Source: CAYWNK01 sp047639615 (GTDB lineage Bacteria > Planctomycetota > UBA1135 > GCA-002686595). Taken from it: a stretch of DNA of 15,471 nucleotides. Positions 14,150 to 15,471 of this stretch are shown piece after piece. Made by a program: the position numbers and the translations under genes. Within the stretch, counting starts at the first letter, position 1. Every line of letters starts with the position of its first letter. The stretch is taken from assembly GCA_047639615.1 (NCBI GenBank), contig JBLIOL010000104.1, positions 1 through 15,471 on the forward strand. The letters are read 5' to 3'. The notes under the pieces were generated by a model. That model saw only the letters and a program-made list of their open reading frames with translations. It did no database searches and had not been told where the DNA came from.

Positions 14150-15153
14150 CACTTCGATTCCACATCTTCTGGGGCAGCTTCCGACTCGAGCGAAGGCCAA
14201 CGCTGGATGGCCCCGGCCAACTCGAAGGCCAAGGCAGCCGCGCGACCTTCAAAGCCCAGCAGCACATCCTTTTGGTGTTCCTCCACGCGGACCTGATCCA
14301 CGCGCAGGGCTAGCTCCGGAGAAAGTCCCCCGCGCAAGCCCACGCGCAGCAGCCCGAGGCCGCCGCGCAGTACGTCCGCCACATCGCGGGCGTTGGCGCG
14401 ACTTCCCGTAGCGATGCGCACGCGTGCCCAGGCGCGCCCCTGGGTCTCGCCGAGCATCACTCGCGCACGGCGCGCCTGACGAGCCACGCGAGAGTCGGGC
14501 AGGCGTCCGAGTAGGTCGGGCAGGCCGCGACCGGCCTCCAGGTAGAAGGTGCAGCCCGGGATCGGGTTGGCACTCAGGGGTGCGCGCTCGGCCGTAGCCA
14601 GGCTGCCGGGTCCTCCCCGCACCAGGCCCACGGCGGCTACCAGCAGATCGGCGCGATCGGCGAGCACCACCAGGCGCTCATCTTCCTGATCACTCGCTCC
14701 GAACCAGGCCAAGAGCGGCGCCTTGGGAGAGCTCTCCCCCATTGCCCAAGTGTGCAATTCGAGGCCTTCAAGCTTCTGACGCGTGTGACGCGGATGCTCC
14801 CGCACACGCGCCTCGAGGCTGGCCAAGGCCGGCGACGCCACGAAGATCGCCACCATGTCACCGCGGGCAGAGGCTGTCCCATAAAGCGTCACCTGGCGCA
14901 GATCCCGCATGGGGTGCAGCAGATATTTGCCCTGGAAGGCGCGCAGCTGGGGCGAGAGCCTGGGGTCGTTCTCCAGCCAGCCCACCGCCGCCTGGCCCAG
15001 AACGCTGTGGCTCACGGCCTCCAGGTCCAAATGCGCCACCCAACTCGCGTTGGCCGGCAGCCAGTCCTTGCGCAACTCCCCCGCCTGCAGCCGCGGCGCG
15101 GTACACAGGGACATGACCAGGGCCAAGACCCAGATGAGGAGGGGGGAACGCAT
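14149..15153 (-). CDS. Exported protein of unknown function, first gene of the sigma-factor operon
   Basis: A 334-aa protein with a signal peptide (MRSPLLIWVLALVMSLCTAP, cleavage near LQA|GE). The mature part begins LRKDWLPANASWVAHLDLEA, an opening I associate with uncharacterised planctomycete proteins of the form LPADAxWVxHxDxEAxxxSxLGQ. It alternates strands and helices in two similar-looking halves, each with a strand such as VTLYGTASARGDMVAIFVAS or LLAWFGASDQEDERLVVLAD and helices following. There are no catalytic motifs, cysteine clusters or repeats I recognise; only one cysteine lies in the mature part. I chose the ATG at 15153 because the signal peptide starts there; the frame extends to 15234 with a Pro/Gly/Arg-rich stretch. 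Its TGA overlaps the sigma-factor start, so the two are made together. A role as substrate, sensor or effector of that sigma factor is a guess from position. Confidence 0.75.
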   Translation of the reverse strand: MRSPLLIWVLALVMSLCTAPRLQAGELRKDWLPANASWVAHLDLEAVSHSVLGQAAVGWLENDPRLSPQLRAFQGKYLLHPMRDLRQVTLYGTASARGDMVAIFVASPALASLEARVREHPRHTRQKLEGLELHTWAMGESSPKAPLLAWFGASDQEDERLVVLADRADLLVAAVGLVRGGPGSLATAERAPLSANPIPGCTFYLEAGRGLPDLLGRLPDSRVARQARRARVMLGETQGRAWARVRIATGSRANARDVADVLRGGLGLLRVGLRGGLSPELALRVDQVRVEEHQKDVLLGFEGRAAALAFELAGAIQRWPSLESEAAPEDVESK

Positions 15154-15252
15154 GGGGAGCAGAGGGCCTACGCCTGGGGCCCCCGGGCTGTTACGCGGGG
15201 AGCCCGGAATGCGTGCCCGAGAGCTCAACCCCAACCAAAAGCCCTGGTTCCG

Positions 15253-15471
15253 CTACAAGAACAGCTCGATCTCGCCGTTCGCTTCCTTGACCTTATAAGT
15301 ACGCGCCGACTTGCAGGAATTGCCCACGGTGGCCCCATTACGGGGGTCAAAGCGGTAGTTGTGCAGGGGGCAGAGGGCGTACTTGCTGTCCATCAGGGGT
15401 CCAGGCACCAGACGCCCGCCCTCATTGTGGGGACACAGGGTGTCCAAGGCGTAGACCTTGCCCTCGAGCCT
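15253..15471 (-). CDS. Rieske [2Fe-2S] protein, C-terminal part (5' end outside window)
   Basis: Seventy-two residues are visible and the frame is open to the right edge, so the start lies beyond the window. The in-frame TTG at 15447 falls inside the fold and is not a start. The iron-sulphur ligands are complete: CPHNEGG with Cys13 and His15 (counting from the edge) and CPLHNYRFDPRNG with Cys34 and His37. This is the small soluble Rieske ferredoxin type, as in the NirD small subunit of nitrite reductase or ferredoxin components of dioxygenases. The ending SARTYKVKEANGEIEL matches the NirD-like C-terminus, but the partner gene would be outside the window, so the pathway is not determined. The gene ends 99 bp before the exported-protein start. 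Confidence 0.88.
   Translation of the reverse strand, partial: RLEGKVYALDTLCPHNEGGRLVPGPLMDSKYALCPLHNYRFDPRNGATVGNSCKSARTYKVKEANGEIELFL

Overview
The window is GC-rich bacterial chromosomal DNA, packed with genes on both strands. Nothing looks like phage, plasmid or transposase. The most likely source is a member of the Planctomycetota, probably one of the deep lineages related to the Saltatorellus/Pla86-type isolates. The reasons are an ECF-type sigma factor fused to a membrane segment and a very long beta-rich extracytoplasmic part, a secreted protein ending in a Cys-containing domain closing with WYRD...TSNFT...F that I associate with those lineages, an IRBP-like S41 peptidase with a TPR tail, and start codons mostly lacking a clear Shine-Dalgarno. 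This placement is inference from protein style, not from a marker gene.

Layout, left to right. (1) 1-1432, plus strand: the C-terminal half of biosynthetic arginine decarboxylase (speA), then a SlyD-like FKBP prolyl isomerase. (2) 1433-2203, minus: a YhhQ-type queuosine-precursor transporter, divergent from an uncharacterised 156-aa protein (2320-2790, plus). (3) 2793-5879, minus: the sigma-factor/membrane/beta-sandwich fusion (1028 aa), divergent across a 313-bp intergenic region from a secreted beta-propeller-like protein (6193-7341, plus) that ends at a clear intrinsic terminator. (4) 7554-8930, plus: an exported S41 peptidase. (5) 8927-10861, minus: an apparent operon DUF983 protein, mutM, and an elongation factor P paralogue of the EfpL/YeiP type. 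(6) 10900-12144, plus: a small lipoprotein and an ATP-grasp ligase. (7) 12115-15153, minus: a three-gene cassette (exported protein, ECF sigma factor, single-pass membrane protein), an intergenic region with a perfect 20-bp palindromic repeat, and a ROK-family fructokinase. (8) 15253-15471, minus: the C-terminal part of a Rieske [2Fe-2S] protein cut by the window edge.

Most genes are housekeeping or metabolic: polyamine synthesis, protein folding, queuosine salvage, rescue of stalled translation, base-excision repair and sugar phosphorylation. The accessory interest lies in the two sigma-factor loci. One fuses regulator and surface sensor in a single chain. The other is a compact operon of sigma factor plus two membrane/exported partners. 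All four convergent gene pairs meet with stop codons that abut or overlap (2 bp gap, 0 bp, 3 bp overlap, 30 bp overlap), leaving no room for terminators between them.
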